Assembly: GCA_026122225.1 (NCBI GenBank)
Contig: JANEZZ010002243.1
Span: 62,001-126,000, forward strand
DNA from: Heloderma charlesbogerti
Taxonomy: Eukaryota; Chordata; Lepidosauria; Squamata; Helodermatidae
DNA: 64,000 nt
Direction of reading: 5' to 3'
This document shows, piece by piece, positions 45,626-56,930 of the stretch. Made by a program: the position numbers and the translations under genes. Every line of letters begins with the position of its first letter. Position 1 is the first letter of the stretch. Under the pieces are notes generated by a model. The model did no database searches and was not told the origin of the DNA. It was given only the letters and a program-made list of their open reading frames with translations.

Positions 45626-46208
45626 TGTCAGGAATGAATCTGAGCATGTGTGGAGATAGTTAGCAGACTCAGAATGGGAACAGCCAGAACTGGGGGAGGC
45701 TCTCTCTCTCTAGTGAGCTCAGATATGGCAAGGCCTTCTTCTCAAGACTTTGGCACACAGATGGCTCGACCTGAATGCCCCCCTTTCCTCCTCCATGAGA
45801 ACCCAGGTCTCAGGGTAGGAGGAGAGTCAGGGGTGTGACTTGAGAGATTCTAGGTTCCGCCACAAAGTGAAGCAGGAAAAGTTAGAGGTGGAGGTCAGAC
45901 ACTCCTCCAGGTTGGCTATGCATGATAGCCTACATAGGGAGGAGCAACTGTAAGGGAGGGGTACCCCCCCAAGCTAGTCTGGCCAGGAAGTTCTCGTTCA
46001 AACTGCCGACAAATTCTCTAACTTCCACTTTGGCTCCTCTATTGGTATTCGTAATTGTGTGGAGTAACTGTTTCCTTTGTAGCCTGAGAGTTTCCTAGAA
46101 TTTGCATTTGTAATGAAGCTGGTCATTAACTAATAAAGTAGTGAGCTTGAAGCCTGGTAACTTGGAGTGCGTTGATTGTGAAGAGAGAGAGGACCAAGGA
46201 ACCTGACA
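45626..46208 (+). mobile_element. Solo long terminal repeat
   Basis: The segment begins TGTCAGGAATGAATCTG and ends AAGGAACCTGACA, with perfect 7-bp inverted ends TGTCAGG/CCTGACA. A polyadenylation signal AATAAA lies at 46132-46137, 71 bp before the end, as expected for R/U5. Flanks TACTG and TACCA are at best a weak 5-bp duplication. No internal gag/pol sequence is next to it, so it is a solo LTR, either Ty3/gypsy or endogenous retrovirus. I cannot tell which. Confidence 0.65.
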
Positions 46209-47109
46209 TACCATACAAATCCTCCATTGCTTTATTTTCCTGCTCCCAGTTTTGTACAGAGCACTTGGTGCATTATGATTGCATTTTGCAGTCTGTTTAT
46301 CCATGTACACACATATGCATTGGTAAAATAACACAACAAAATACATTTTGATGCAATCGTACATACAACCACATGAAGATGCATTTTTCTCTGTGTGTGC
46401 GCAGCATCCCCTAATGTGGGATAAATATGCAAATGAACTGAATTAATCAATGCTTCAATTACAAAATTAATGTTAGAAATTTATCTAGTTAATCCAGAAT
46501 CTGGGAGGAGTGGAATGTAGTGCAGAGTGCGCTTCCAGAATAATAAAAGAACAGAACAGGAGAAATCAAGTCCTGCTTAAGTGAAAGTGAAGTTACACAA
46601 TTGGTACAGTCGCTTGGAATCTCTCAAGGAAGAAACAGAGATAGGTAGAAAGTGTGAACAAGAATGATGTTTAGGGTTTCCAGCCATGTTTGGAATATCC
46701 CTTTGGCACTGGCAGCATCCGTTTTTGTTTCTGTTAATCCTGCTAATGCTGAACTCATTCCCTGAGTGCCAATCTCTCACATTTTAACATGATGCAACAT
46801 CCCCCACTCAGTCTCTGAATTTCTCAAAATGTCGCTTGTCCATGAATATCTATCACATCAAAATTCTAATCCTAACTTTCTCCTTGATGCACCATATTTT
46901 ATCTTATTATATTTTTGCATCCAGGTTGGCTTTTGTTGTTTTTCTTTTTTTAAATGTGGAGGCACTCATAGATTGAAATGTGCAATCCCCCAACAGCAGT
47001 CTGAAATGCTACGGTCCCAAGAGCTCTGTGCCATATGATTTATCTGCATGTGTTGTTCAGCTGCAAAAGATGGCTCTTGTTGCTTCCCAGCATACTTTCT
47101 CTTATAGAT
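46209..47109. other. No recognisable feature
   Basis: AT-rich sequence with TGTGTGTGCGCAGC near 46395. No gene recognised. Confidence 0.4.
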
Positions 47110-47494
47110 TTAGGGCACAATCCTATCGCAAAAGACATCTGCCTCTGAACTCAGAGGCTGATACCCATTCCATGCAGGGTGGACGGAGCGTGGAGGGGAT
47201 CCTCCTGTCCGTGCTGCAGCCGCTCTTCCTTTGGGTTAGACGTGCATCTTTGTGCATCAAGCCACAACTTTGCAGAGGGGGAGAGAAGGGGCCTGGAGAC
47301 CCAATAAAAATCTGCCTAAAGCAGCTTCCAATGTTTCCGCCCTGCTTCCAGGACTGTCCCCTTTTTGCCCTCTCTGCACTCCATTTACAGGTACAGACAC
47401 GGTGGTGGCACAGAAAGAACTGTGCCAGCTATATGGGGGCAAGGGACGGGGCAGAGAGCTCAGTTTCTGGGACAGTGGTCATAGGATTGCTCTC
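47110..47494. mobile_element. MITE-2-related element
   Basis: Ends TTAGGGCACAATCCTATCGC and ATAGGATTGCTCTCT. Same layout as 27398-27833, with CTCAGAGGCTGATACCCATT in the left arm. The plus-strand frame through it (46980-47507) is not a gene. Confidence 0.6.
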
Positions 47495-48103
47495 TCCATC
47501 TACTTAGCTTGGTGGATCATTCAGTATAAGGTTTCTCCTTTCCTGTCCACTCCTTTTTTATTTGAATTCATTAGAGTTTTCTTTCTAAGTATAGAAGATG
47601 CATGGTGCACTTGCTCTTCAGAGAATAGCTTGGCAATCTACTGAACATAGTGGCATTATCTCTCACTATAATGCCATTTATTGTTGGTGAGTTTTGCAGA
47701 GATATTCTTTCATCAGGGACCATGTCAATGCATGGCTTTAGGGAAGCTTAACTTTACAAATGTAGCATTGATTTTGTATCTAAACCACATGTTGGCAAGC
47801 TAGAATGGGTAGACAAATTTACGCTTATCTTCAAAGGCTGGATACAATGTGCATTGTATTAAATCTATTGATTGCAGCTGCATTTATCAAATTTAAGACA
47901 GCTTTATAGTAAAACAAATGACTTTCTTTTAGCTGTAACCAATGCTATGCCAAATATATTTTCAGACTAAGATACCAATATTGGTAGGATAGAAATATTC
48001 CCTGTAAAACACTGTATGAATATTCACCATTTCCCCCACTCATGTTCAGGCACTGTTGTTTCCCCAGGATGTTAATGCTTCAGCATTATGTTTCCCTCCA
48101 GAT

Positions 48104-48239
48104 CAGGGATGGACAACTTATGGCCCTTCAGATATTTTGGTCCACAACTCCCTTCATCCCTCACCACAGGCTATGTTGGGTAAGGATCATGGGAGTTGTA
48201 GGCCAAAACTTTTGGAGGACTACAAGTTGTCCATCCCTG
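48104..48239. mobile_element. hAT-like MITE (CAGGGATGGACAACTTATGG)
   Basis: Inverted ends CAGGGATGGACAACTTATGG and CTACAAGTTGTCCATCCCTG with CACAACTCCCTTCATCC / CATGGGAGTTGTAGGCC arms. It is essentially a 136-bp palindrome. No clear target duplication. Confidence 0.75.
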
Positions 48240-48389
48240 CCCAAAATGCTTCTTCTGCTGCTTCCTGTCACATGGTAATTCCCACCAATTAAGGATCATG
48301 TCATGAGTACAATGATGCTACATAGCTAGTGAGATCTGGTTTTATTAGGTACCAATATCACTGAAGGTAAATGAAGTCAGTTGAGTGGT

Positions 48390-48530
48390 ACGTAAGAACA
48401 TAAGAAGAGCCCTGCTGGATCAGTCCAGCTAGTCCAGCATTCTGTTCACACAATGGCCAACCAGCTGCCCATGGGAAACCCACAGGCAGGACATGAGTGC
48501 AACAGCACCCTCCCATCCAAGTTCTTTCTT
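48390..48530 (+). repeat. Squamate interspersed repeat (AAGAACATAAGAAGAGCCCT)
   Basis: Contains GAAGAGCCCTGCTGGATCAG, TAGTCCAGCATTCTGTTC and ATGGCCAACCAGCTGCCCAT, a block I recall as very common in lizard and snake DNA. I cannot name its class from sequence alone. Confidence 0.55.
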
Positions 48531-50409
48531 ACTACTTAGGCATATGTAGTAAGAAAGAGAGCAACGCAAATAGTGAACATTTTAATTTCACAGATGAAAT
48601 GACAAATGACTTGTAATATCTCTGTTCTCACGTCAAGGATTACTGCCCAAGGACCCCCCCACCAACATTACTTGTTGCTGAAGCATTCACATAAATTGTT
48701 CCAGGGGTGGGCAAAGTATACACATGCATGACTAGCAGGGCTTTTTAAAGGGGAAAAAGATATAACTACACAATGGTATGTGATTGTAATTTGTGTGTAG
48801 AGTGTGTCCTTCTAGACCTTTACATTTTCCGTGAGTGTGTATGTGCACCTGTTTTGTTGCTAAGACTTGAAAACAATAGCTAAGAACAAGAGGGGAGGAA
48901 GAGATGTACAGATGCAGTACGGTGATCCCTGTTAAGAATGCCATATTTTCTGGCATCACCGACATTATTAACAACTCCATGTGACTTGGCAGGAAAAGCG
49001 TTCCCATGTTCCATAATGATTTCTTTCATCTTGGAAACACTGATGAATCTTTGGTAGAGACTAGCACTGCAGTCTGTGGGGAGTGTCTTTGGCATGAGGA
49101 GGGGAAAAAAATGATTCAGGGTTTCGGGTTTCCCAGGAGCCTGGACTACTCCATTTAATTTTCACATTGTTATTGGTCCTGTTTTATATCAGCTAACATA
49201 ATACATAATTTTGGACGACTTGAATTTTGAACTGTATGAATACCCTTTTGAAACTGCATATATTTCCCTGAACTACACATTTTGTGTCTCATTGCACATT
49301 TTTTAAAGCCATGATAAATAGAGTCAGTTTAACAATTCTGGTAGAGCTGGTGACTGATTAGCAACATGGAAGTAGCCTAGTTACTCACAAAATGAATAGG
49401 TAGAATCATGCTTGCACGTTGTGCCTCCTGTTCTGGGTTTTACAAGGGGTAGGGTTTTGTGTGGTGTTGTTGTTTTTAACATAATAAAAGCAGGAAATCT
49501 GGGGATTGGGTCTTATTCAAGGGGGGAGACTTCCCACTCCCCCCCCCCAGATACCCATGTGCTGAAAGTTCTTCACCTGCTGTATGGGACATTTATTTCC
49601 TACGCAATGGTCAAACTTCTTCTGTGGATAAGGCCAGTGGCCAACACAGGAGTCCACAACTATGCAAAAGCCTCTTCTTGAATTATTGTGAAGAGATCAA
49701 AGTAGGCACAGCAAACACCACATATCTGCTGACAACCCACCGTGCCCTCTGCTCCAGTGCTGGGCCTCTCATTTGGCAGGAAATGATGTCCTGAGCATCT
49801 TTTCTTGCCAGTGATCTTATGGCTAGTCTACAGGATCCCTGTGTGAAAATACCATTTTGTAAAAGCAACGTTCATTCATTCCCAAAACCAAGGTACAGCA
49901 TGAATCTGTATGAGATGCTGCCTCTACGGTTCAAGCTTGCCAAGGCCCTTGAGTGCTGAAAGCCAACTCAACATCTGTTGTAAAATTACTCAGCTCATTA
50001 GTCATGAGTCTGGGAAATGTGCAGAGTGCACACTAGAGACACTTGAGGGTTTCTAATCATGTAGGCCAAGCAAATTTCTTGTCTTATCTTTGGGAGTTAG
50101 CTTTTCTTTTTCTTTTTTAAAGAACACACCAAAAAGTTTCATCAGTATGTCTGACTTATAAATATTGGAGTGGTCCCCTAGGAAAGTTCTGAGGGGATGA
50201 TTGAGCTGTTCCAACACTGCTCCAGTATATTCCAAAGCACAGGTGTTGTATCTCTGTTAGAAAAAAATAATATATAACACACACACACCCCTCATAACCC
50301 CTTGGGAATTGACTGAGAGTGGACTGGATTCTCTGCTTTTAATAATTCTTTCAGTTCCATTGAAGTTGTCTTTAGGAGGAAAATGCCTAAAGGCGGGGGG
50401 CATGATAGA
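48531..50409. other. No recognisable feature
   Basis: Unique-looking sequence with short CA tracts. No domain recognised in the open frames. Confidence 0.4.
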
Positions 50410-50545
50410 GCACCCTTTCTCAATGTGGTGCCCACCAGAAGTTTTGGACTTTGACTTCTGTCAGCCCAAGCCAGCATGGCCAGTAGTCAGGAGTGCTGGG
50501 AATTTTAGTCCCAAACATCTGGATTGCACTGTGTTAGGGAAGACT
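50410..50545. repeat. hAT-like MITE, decayed
   Basis: CACCCTTTCTCAATGTGGTG and, inverted, CTGGATTGCACTGTGTTAGG with GGAATTTTAGTCCCAAACAT between. Same general palindromic class as 8690 and 48104, strongly diverged. Confidence 0.45.
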
Positions 50546-51159
50546 GTGATAGGGGGTTATGAAAGTGGACAGAGAGGTGTTTTAATGTTGTTGTTTTTTC
50601 TCCTCCTCTCACAACAATAGAAATCTGGGTCATAAAGTACTTCTTCACATAAACGGTAATCAACTTCTGCAATTTTCTGGCATGAGATGTGGTGATAGAA
50701 ACTAGCTTTGATGACTTTAGAAGGAGATTAGACAAATTAATGGAGGGGCTGTTAGCCAGCCTGGAATTTGTTAAGGGAGGATGGTATATAGATATTAAAT
50801 AAATAATAAATAAATGAGAGCTAATGGCACCTCCAGTCTCAGAGGAAGTATGGCTCTTAAACTCATTTGCTGGGGAGGAATCAATGTGGGAGAGCAGTTG
50901 CCTTCATGGCTGGCCCTTGTTGGAAGCAGGGTGCTAAACCAGGTAGGAATGCACTGGGATAGTAGGGGGGCTGAAGAACTTTGGTCCACATTTTTAATGG
51001 AACCAAAGGAATGTGCACTTCCCAGACTAATGTGTGGTCTGGAGCACAATTACCCTTCAGAAACTACACTTACTGGAATATTGCAATACAGTTTTCAGTT
51101 CAAATGTTGCATTAAAATGTTGCATACAAAAATGTATACGTTGGGGAAAGATGTGTACA

Positions 51160-51262
51160 ATAGCTTTTATATTATATACTGTTCTTATTCTGGACTTTGT
51201 GGTTTTGATTGTTGTGAGCTGTGCAGAGAGCTATTAGGCAGTATAGAAATGTAATAAATAAA
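51160..51262 (+). repeat. L2-type LINE 3' tail
   Basis: ATTGTTGTGAGCTGTGCAGA followed by CTATTAGGCAGTATAGAAAT and AATAAATAAAG: the same tail as 39776-40120. Only the last 100 bp is present. Confidence 0.6.
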
Positions 51263-51331
51263 GAAATTAAAAATTAAAATACATGTATGTTAAATTGAGT
51301 ATGAAAATAAGTATGAATTGTAAAAAGTGCA

Positions 51332-51448
51332 GAATCATAGAATCATAGAATAGTAGGGTTGGAAGGGGCCTACAAGTCCATCGAGTCCAACCCCCTGCCC
51401 AATGCAAGAATCCAAGTGAGAGCATCCCTGATAGATGGCTGTCCAGCC
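51332..51448 (-). mobile_element. CR1 LINE, part 1 (3' end)
   Basis: On the minus strand this is the CR1 3' end. It includes the terminal ATTCTATGATTCTATGATT repeat (here AATCATAGAATCATAGAATA) and the conserved block GTTGGAAGGGGCCTACAAGT. The LINE is cut at 51448 by the family 1 element at 51449 and continues at 52257. The CR1 pieces together (51332-51448, 52257-53572, 54511-54898, 55694-56298) make about 2.4 kb. Confidence 0.9.
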
Positions 51449-52248
51449 TAGGGATGTACGAAAGTCCCCTTACCTGGCTCCACTGGGTCCCGCTGGGGGG
51501 GGGGGAGGCGCTCTGTCCCTCCCCCCAGAATCCTTGCCGGGGGGGAGGTGCTCTGCGCCTCCCCCCCAGAATTTTGGCCAGCCAGCTCCGCTCCGCGGGG
51601 ATTCCACGGAGCTGCCACGGAGCTCTGCCAGCAGCCGGACATCCGGCTGCTGGCTAGCAGGGACGCAAATGGCAGCGGCCATAGCCTCCACCATTTGCGT
51701 CCCTGTAGTCAGCCGTGAAAGGCTACGTAAAGACTTACATAGCCTATCACATCTGGCTTAAACACACACACACACACAAAAACACGTGTATGCAAATTTT
51801 TGTCGGCTATGCTATTTGCGTTCCCCTTATTTTTGCCATCTTAGTCTACGTAAATATTTATGTAGACTAAGACAGCCAAAAATAAGGAATGCAAATGGCA
51901 GCTGCCATAGCCACCGCCATTTGCGTACGCGTTTTTTTTTTAAAACAAAAACAGACTTGATAGGCTATGTAAGTCTTTACGTAGCCTATCAAGTCTTGTA
52001 AAAAAACCACACACACACACACACAAAGCGACAAAACTGTAAATGGTGGTGGCAGCTGATTGGAAGACCATCTGCTGCCACCGCCGCCACCGGAGCCGCC
52101 GCCCAGAAGATCCACCCCAGGTAAGTCTCATCCCAGGGGGGATCCACGGGGGGCGGGGGGCAGGCCATTCTGCCACAGATTTCGGGGGGCCAAATGCACT
52201 GGCATTCGGCCTCCCCGGGATCTGTGGTGGAATTCTCTGCCATCCCTA
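51449..52248. mobile_element. Family 1 element (alpha-beta) inserted in CR1, intact
   Basis: Starts TAGGGATGTACGAAAGTCC and ends TTCTCTGCCATCCCTA. Perfect duplication GTCCAGCC (51441-51448 and 52249-52256) inside CR1. Core stems TTAGTCTACGTAAATATTTA and GATAGGCTATGTAAGTC; two short CA runs (51764-51777, 52009-52023) have grown inside it. Outward donors at 51472-51473 (minus) and 52121-52122 (plus). Confidence 0.93.
52043..52120 (+). other. First-exon-like ORF with outward splice donor
   Basis: An ATG in AAATGGTGGTGGCAGC opens 26 codons beginning MVVAADWKTICCHRRHRS and ending RRPEDPPQ, then CCCCAG|GTAAGT in phase 0. Closest to 41371. Confidence 0.5.
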
Positions 52249-52256
52249 GTCCAGCC

Positions 52257-53572
52257 TCGTCTTGAATGCCTCCAGTGTGGGAGAGCTCACCATCTCCCTA
52301 GGTAATTGGTTCCATTGCCGTATTGCTCCAACAGTCAGGAGGTTTCTCCTGATGTTCAGACAGAATCTGGCTTCCTGTAACTTGAGCCCGTTATTCCGTG
52401 TCCTGCACACTGGGATGATCGAGAAGAGATCCTGGCCTTCCTCTCTGTGACAACCTTTCAAGTACTTGAAGAGCACTACCATATCTCCCCTCAGTCTTCT
52501 CTTCTCAAGGCTAAACATGCCCAGTTCTTTCAGTCTCTCTTCATAGGGCTTTGTTTCCAGTCCCCTGATCATCTTTGTTGCCCTCCTTTGAACCCTCTCC
52601 AGCTTGTCTGCATCCTTCTTAAAATGTGGTGCCCAGAACTGGACACAGTGCTCCAGATGAGGCCTAACCAGTGCTGAGCAGAGGGTAACTAGTACTTCCC
52701 GGGATTTGGAAGTTATGCTTGTATTAATGCAGCCCAAAAGAGCATTTGCCTTTTTTGCAGCCACATCACATTTTTGGCTCATATTTAGCTTGTGATCTAC
52801 AACAATTCCAACATCCTTCTCATTTGTAGTGTTGTTGAGCCATGTATCTCCCATCTTGTAACTGTGCATTTGGTTTCTTTTTCCTAGGTGCAGAACTTGG
52901 CATTTCTCCCCATTAAATGTCATTCTGTTGTTTCCTGCCCAGTGCTTTAGTCTATCAAGATCACTTTGAATTTTGTTTCTGTCTTCTGAAGTATTAGCTA
53001 TCCCGCCCCATTTTTTGTGTCATCTGCAAATCTGATCAGCATTCCCTGCACCTCCTCCTCCAAGTCATTAATAAAAATGTTGAAGAGCACTGGGCCCAGG
53101 ACTGAGCCCTGCAGTACCCCACTCATTACCTCTTCCCAGTTTGAGAAGCTCCCACTGAGAAGCACTCTTTGAGTCCGATTCTGTAGCCAACGGTGGATCC
53201 ACTGGATTGTTGTTACATCTAGCCCACTTTGAGCTAGTTTGCTCATCAGGATATCATGGGGCACTTTGTCAAAAGCATTGCTGAAGTTGAGGTATATGAT
53301 GTCTACAGCATTCCCACAGTCCACAAGGGAGGTTACTTGATCAAAAAATGAGATCAGCTTTGTCTGGCAGGATTTGTTCTTGCCAAATCCATGTTGGCTT
53401 CGAGTAATCACTGCATTGTTTTCAAGGTGCTTACGATGGATTGCTTTATAATCTGCTCCAGAATTTTCCCAGGGATGGATGTCAGACTGACTGGTCTGTA
53501 GTTCCCAGGTTCCTCCTTTTTACCCTTTTTGAAGACAGGGACAACATTAGCCCTCCTCCAGTCATCTGGCAC
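52257..53572 (-). pseudogene. CR1 LINE, part 2 (reverse transcriptase)
   Basis: Encodes, on the minus strand, most of the CR1 reverse transcriptase. The C-terminal part (52246-52923) has KCDVAAKKANALLGCINTS, CSALVRPHLEHCVQFWAP and ERVQRRATKMIRGLE. Upstream (52998-53411) are the palm motifs YLNFSNAFDKVPHDIL, GVLQGSVLGPVLFNIFIND and the catalytic FADDTK. Further upstream is WRRANVVPVFKKGKKEEPGN and YRPVSLTSIPGKILEQII, which ends at the insertion at 53572. The frame is broken between the FADDTK block and the C-terminal block, so the copy is dead. CR1 is the typical autonomous LINE of sauropsids; it mobilises itself by target-primed reverse transcription. Confidence 0.93.
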
Positions 53573-54502
53573 TAGGGGTGGACGAAAGTCACTTACCTTT
53601 TCTCGCAGCTTGTTCGCGGTGGGGGGGAGCGCTTCGCTGCTCCCCACGCGAAGTTCAGGCCGGGGGGGGAGACTTCCCTTCTCGCCCGGCCGAAATTCAG
53701 GCCGGGGAGGAGGCTTCCCGCCTCGCCCGGCCACGAACACGAAAGTAAAAAAAAAAAACACGTCCCCTGATAGGCTATGTGACGATTCACGTAGCCTATC
53801 ATGGCTAGATCTGGAAAGTCAGCCATGATAGGCTACGTGAATCGTCACGTAGCCTATCACGGGTGACTTAAAAAAAAAAAAAGCGCGTACGCGAATGGCG
53901 GCCCTCATAGGGAGCCGCCATTCGCGTTCCTTATTTAGTTGCTGTAGTCTACGTAAATGTTTACGTAGACTACGGTGAAAATAAGGGCAACGCAAATAGC
54001 GTTGCCCTTATTTTCGCCGTAGTCTACGTAAACATTTACGTAGACTACAGCCACCAAATAAGGAACGGGAATGGCGGCTCCCTATGGGGGCCGCCATTAT
54101 CCGTACACACTCTTTTTTTTTTTTTTTTAAGTCACCCGTGATAGGCTACGTGACGATTCACGTAGCCTATCACGGCTGACTTTGCAAATCTAGCCGTGAT
54201 AGGCTACGTGAATCGTCACGTAGCCTATCAGGGGACTTTTTTTTTTTTTCTTTCATTGCAATGGCGGGGGTGGCAGCCGGTCGAAAGACCGGCTGCCGCT
54301 CCCGCCCCGCTCGAACACCGGACGAACTGCCAGCCAGACCCGCTGCCGGGGGGAGATTCAGGGAAGGTAAGTCCCGTCCCGGGGGGGGGGATGCGGGGGG
54401 TGGGGGGGTGCGGAGGATTTCTCCCCGAAACTTGTTCGGGGGGCCGAACACGTTGGCGCTCGGCCCCCCGAAGTTTCGGGGAGAAATTCTCCGCCATCCC
54501 TA
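53573..54502. mobile_element. Family 1 element (alpha-beta) inserted in CR1, near-perfect hierarchical palindrome
   Basis: Starts TAGGGGTGGACGAAAGTC and ends TTCTCCGCCATCCCTA. Perfect duplication TCTGGCAC (53565-53572 and 54503-54510). From about 53760 to 54240 the left half reads back on the right half around an axis near 53998 (GCAACGCAAATAGCGTTGC). Each half itself contains complete palindromes (GATAGGCTACGTGAATCG, AGTCTACGTAAATGTTTACG). Outward donors at 53595-53596 (minus) and 54367-54368 (plus). CpG-rich and little decayed, so probably young. Confidence 0.93.
54261..54366 (+). other. First-exon-like ORF with outward splice donor
   Basis: ATG has G at -3 and +4. It opens 35 codons plus 1 nt without a stop, starting MAGVAAGRKTGCRSRPAR and ending at GGGAAG|GTAAGT. 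Phase differs by one from the 107-nt copies, so an insertion or deletion has occurred. Confidence 0.5.
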
Positions 54503-54510
54503 TCTGGCAC

Positions 54511-54898
54511 TTCACCTGTCCTCCATGATTTCTCAAAGAGAATAGACAGTGGTTCTGAGAATTCTTCGGCCAGTTCCTTTATTACTCTAGTTCATCTGGC
54601 CCTGGAGTTTTGAACTCATTCAAAGTAATGAGGTGTTCCTTGACTATATGCCTATCAATCTCAAGCTGCAATCCTGCCCCTTCAGCCTGTACTTCACCTT
54701 TGCCAGGGGGGTCATAGACCCTCTTTTGGGAGAATACTGAGCCAAAATAGGAATTGAGCACCTCTGCCTTTTCTTTGTCATCTGTTATCATTTTGCCATC
54801 CTTATTGAATAACTGAACCACCTTTTCCTTCCTCTGTCTTTTACTATGCACGTAGCTGAAGAACGCCTTTTCATTGCTTTTAGCATCCCTCACTAACC
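54511..54898 (-). pseudogene. CR1 LINE, part 3 (start of RT region)
   Basis: Minus-strand reading 54582-54893: KSNEKAFFSYVHSKRQRKEK, QLFNKDGKMITDDKEKAEVL, NSYFGSVFSQKRVYDPPGKG, TLNEFKTPGPDELE. This is the CR1 linker before the reverse transcriptase. Interrupted on both sides by family 1 elements. Confidence 0.9.
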
Positions 54899-55685
54899 TA
54901 GGGATGTATGAAAGTCACTTCCCTTTTTTGCAGGTTTGATTCGTGGGGGGGGGGAGGCACTCTGTCCCTCCCCCCGGAATCCTCCCTGGCCAGCTCTGCT
55001 CCACTGCGGCTCCATGGAGCTGCCGGCCAGGGCCGTCTGCAGCCGTAGTTCTGGCTATGGCCGGCTGCTGTGGCAGCAAATGATGGCCGCCATAGCAGCT
55101 GCCATTTGCATCCTGCCAGGCTGCCGTGATAGGCTACTTAAGTATTTACGTAGCTTATCACGGCAAAGAGCAGGGGCGCAAACGGCGGCCACTATGCTGT
55201 TTGCGCCGCCGTTCTTTCTGTGATAGGCTATGTAAGTATCTACGTAGCCTATCACGGTAAAGGCAGCTACGCAAATGGCATAGTGGCCGCCATTTGCGTG
55301 GCTGCCTTTACCGTGATAGGCTACATAAATACTTACGTAGCCTATCACGGAAAGAGCAGCGGCGCAAACAGCATAGCGGCCGCCGTTTGCGCCCCTGCTC
55401 TTTGCCGTGATAGGCTACGTAAATACTTATGTAGCCTATCATGGCAGCCTGGCAGGATGCAAATGGCAGCCACAGCAGCCGGCCGAGAGACCAGCCGCCG
55501 CCGCCGCCACTGGAGCCGCCACCAGAGCCTCAGCTGCCGGAGCCTGCACCCCAGGTAAGCTTCGTCCCAGGGGGGATTCCATGGGGTAGTGGGGGGGGAG
55601 GCTGTTCCGCCACGGGTTTCGGGAGGCCGAATGCCAGTGCATTTGGCCTCACTGAAATCCATGGCGGAATTCTCCGCCATCCCTA
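54899..55685. mobile_element. Family 1 element (alpha-beta) inserted in CR1
   Basis: Starts TAGGGATGTATGAAAGTC and ends TTCTCCGCCATCCCTA. Duplication CACTAACC (54891-54898) and CACTAGCC (55686-55693), one mismatch. Four GATAGGCTACTTAAGTATTT / GATAGGCTACGTAAATACTT hairpins occur about 90-100 bp apart between 55127 and 55443. The alpha donor is decayed (ACTTCCC); the beta donor is at 55555-55556. Confidence 0.92.
55463..55554 (+). other. First-exon-like ORF with outward splice donor
   Basis: An ATG in AAATGGCAGCCACAGCAGCC opens 30 codons plus 2 nt beginning MAATAAGRETSRRRRHWSRH and ends ACCCCAG|GTAAGC. Related to 10678 (minus) and 60369. Confidence 0.45.
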
Positions 55686-55693
55686 CACTAGCC

Positions 55694-56298
55694 TCAGCTC
55701 ATTTTCAGCTTTAGCCTTCCTGACGCCATTCCTGCAATTCTGTCCTACCTGCCTGTACTCTTCCTTTGTTGCTTGGCCTTCTTTCCACTTCCTATATGTG
55801 TCCTTTTTTTTGTTTTCAGGTCATCTCTAAGCTTTTTGTGAAGCCACTTTGGCTTCTTCTGTTGTCTTCCACCTTTTCTTCTTGTTCAAATTGTTTGTAA
55901 TTGTGCCTTGAGAATTTCCTTTTTTAAAAGCTCCCACCCATCTTGGACTCCTTTTCTCATTAGAGTCACTTGCCATGGGCCTTACTAATCTTTGTTCTGA
56001 GTTTATTAAAATCAGCTTTCCTAAAATCCAGGGTATGCGTTTGACTACACTTGGCTTTTGCTTCCCTTAGAACCAAGAACTCAAGTACAACATGGTCGCT
56101 TTCCCCCAGAGTTCTTGGAACTTCTACTTTATTTATTTATTTATTATTTAATTTATTAATTGCCCATCTGGCTGGTCACCCACTAAGTCATCTCTGTTGG
56201 TTAGGATCAAGTCAAGGATAGACAATCCTCTAGTTCCTTCCTCTACTTTCTGTAGGAGGAAGTTATCTGCCACACAAGTCAGGAATTTCCTGGAGGGG
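55694..56298 (-). pseudogene. CR1 LINE, part 4 (endonuclease region)
   Basis: The minus strand encodes [20 protein letters not shown] and [15 protein letters not shown] (56148-56290), the end of the CR1 endonuclease domain. This is followed downstream by the segment containing GAAGCCACTTTGGCTTC in inverted form. A TTTATTTATT tract is inserted near 56130-56157. The LINE ends at the family 1 element at 56299; I do not see CR1 beyond it. Confidence 0.85.
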
Positions 56299-56427
56299 TA
56301 GGGATGGCGAAGAATTTCTCCCCGAAACTTTGGGGGGCCGAGCACCAACGTGTTCGGCCCCCCGAACAAGTTTCGGGGAGAAATTCTCCGCCCCCCACCC
56401 CCGCACCCCCCCCGGGACGGGACTTAC

Positions 56428-56534
56428 CTTTGCCGAATGTCCCTCCCGGCGGCGGGTCCGGCTGGCGGTTCGGCGGGTGTTCGTGTGGGGCGGGAGCGGC
56501 AGCTGGTCTTTCGACCAGCTGCCGCCGCCGCCAT
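56428..56534 (-). other. First-exon-like ORF with outward splice donor
   Basis: The minus-strand ATG (56532-56534), with G at -3 and +4, opens 35 codons plus 2 nt with no stop. It begins MAAAAAGRKTSCRSRPTR and ends CGGCAAAG|GTAAGT. This is the best intact example of the 107-nt form. Confidence 0.6.
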
Positions 56535-56838
56535 TGCAATGAAAGAAAAAAAAACAAAAACGCCCCCGTGATAGGCTACGTGATGATTAACGTAGCCTAT
56601 CATGGCTAGATTTGCAAAGTCAGCCATGATAGGCTACGTAAATTGTCACGTAGCCTATCACGGGTGACTTTAAAAAAAAAAAAGCGCGTACAGATAATGG
56701 CGGCCCCCATAGGGAGCCGCCATTCCCATTCCTTATTTGGTCGCTGTACTCTACGTAAATCTTCACGTAGACTACGGCGAAAATAAGGGCAACGCTATCA
56801 CAAAAGTAGCCTATCACTTTTTTTTTTACCTGGAAATA

Positions 56839-56930
56839 GTGGCGGCGGCAGCTGGTCGGAAGACCGGCCGCTGCAGCCGCCGACGCCGAACCGCTGCCGG
56901 AGCCGATGCTGACAGGAAGATCCACCTAAG
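56839..56930 (+). other. First-exon-like ORF, start reads GTG
   Basis: In the right part of the chimeric element. GTGGCGGCGGCAGCTGGTCG replaces ATGGCGGCGG. The frame continues AAAGRKTGRCSRRRRTAA and ends CTAAG|GTAATT, a weakened donor. Confidence 0.4.

Noticed and set aside
52246..54893. CR1 reverse transcriptase as a functional gene
   Set aside because: The frame is broken between the palm and C-terminal parts and is interrupted by inserted elements.
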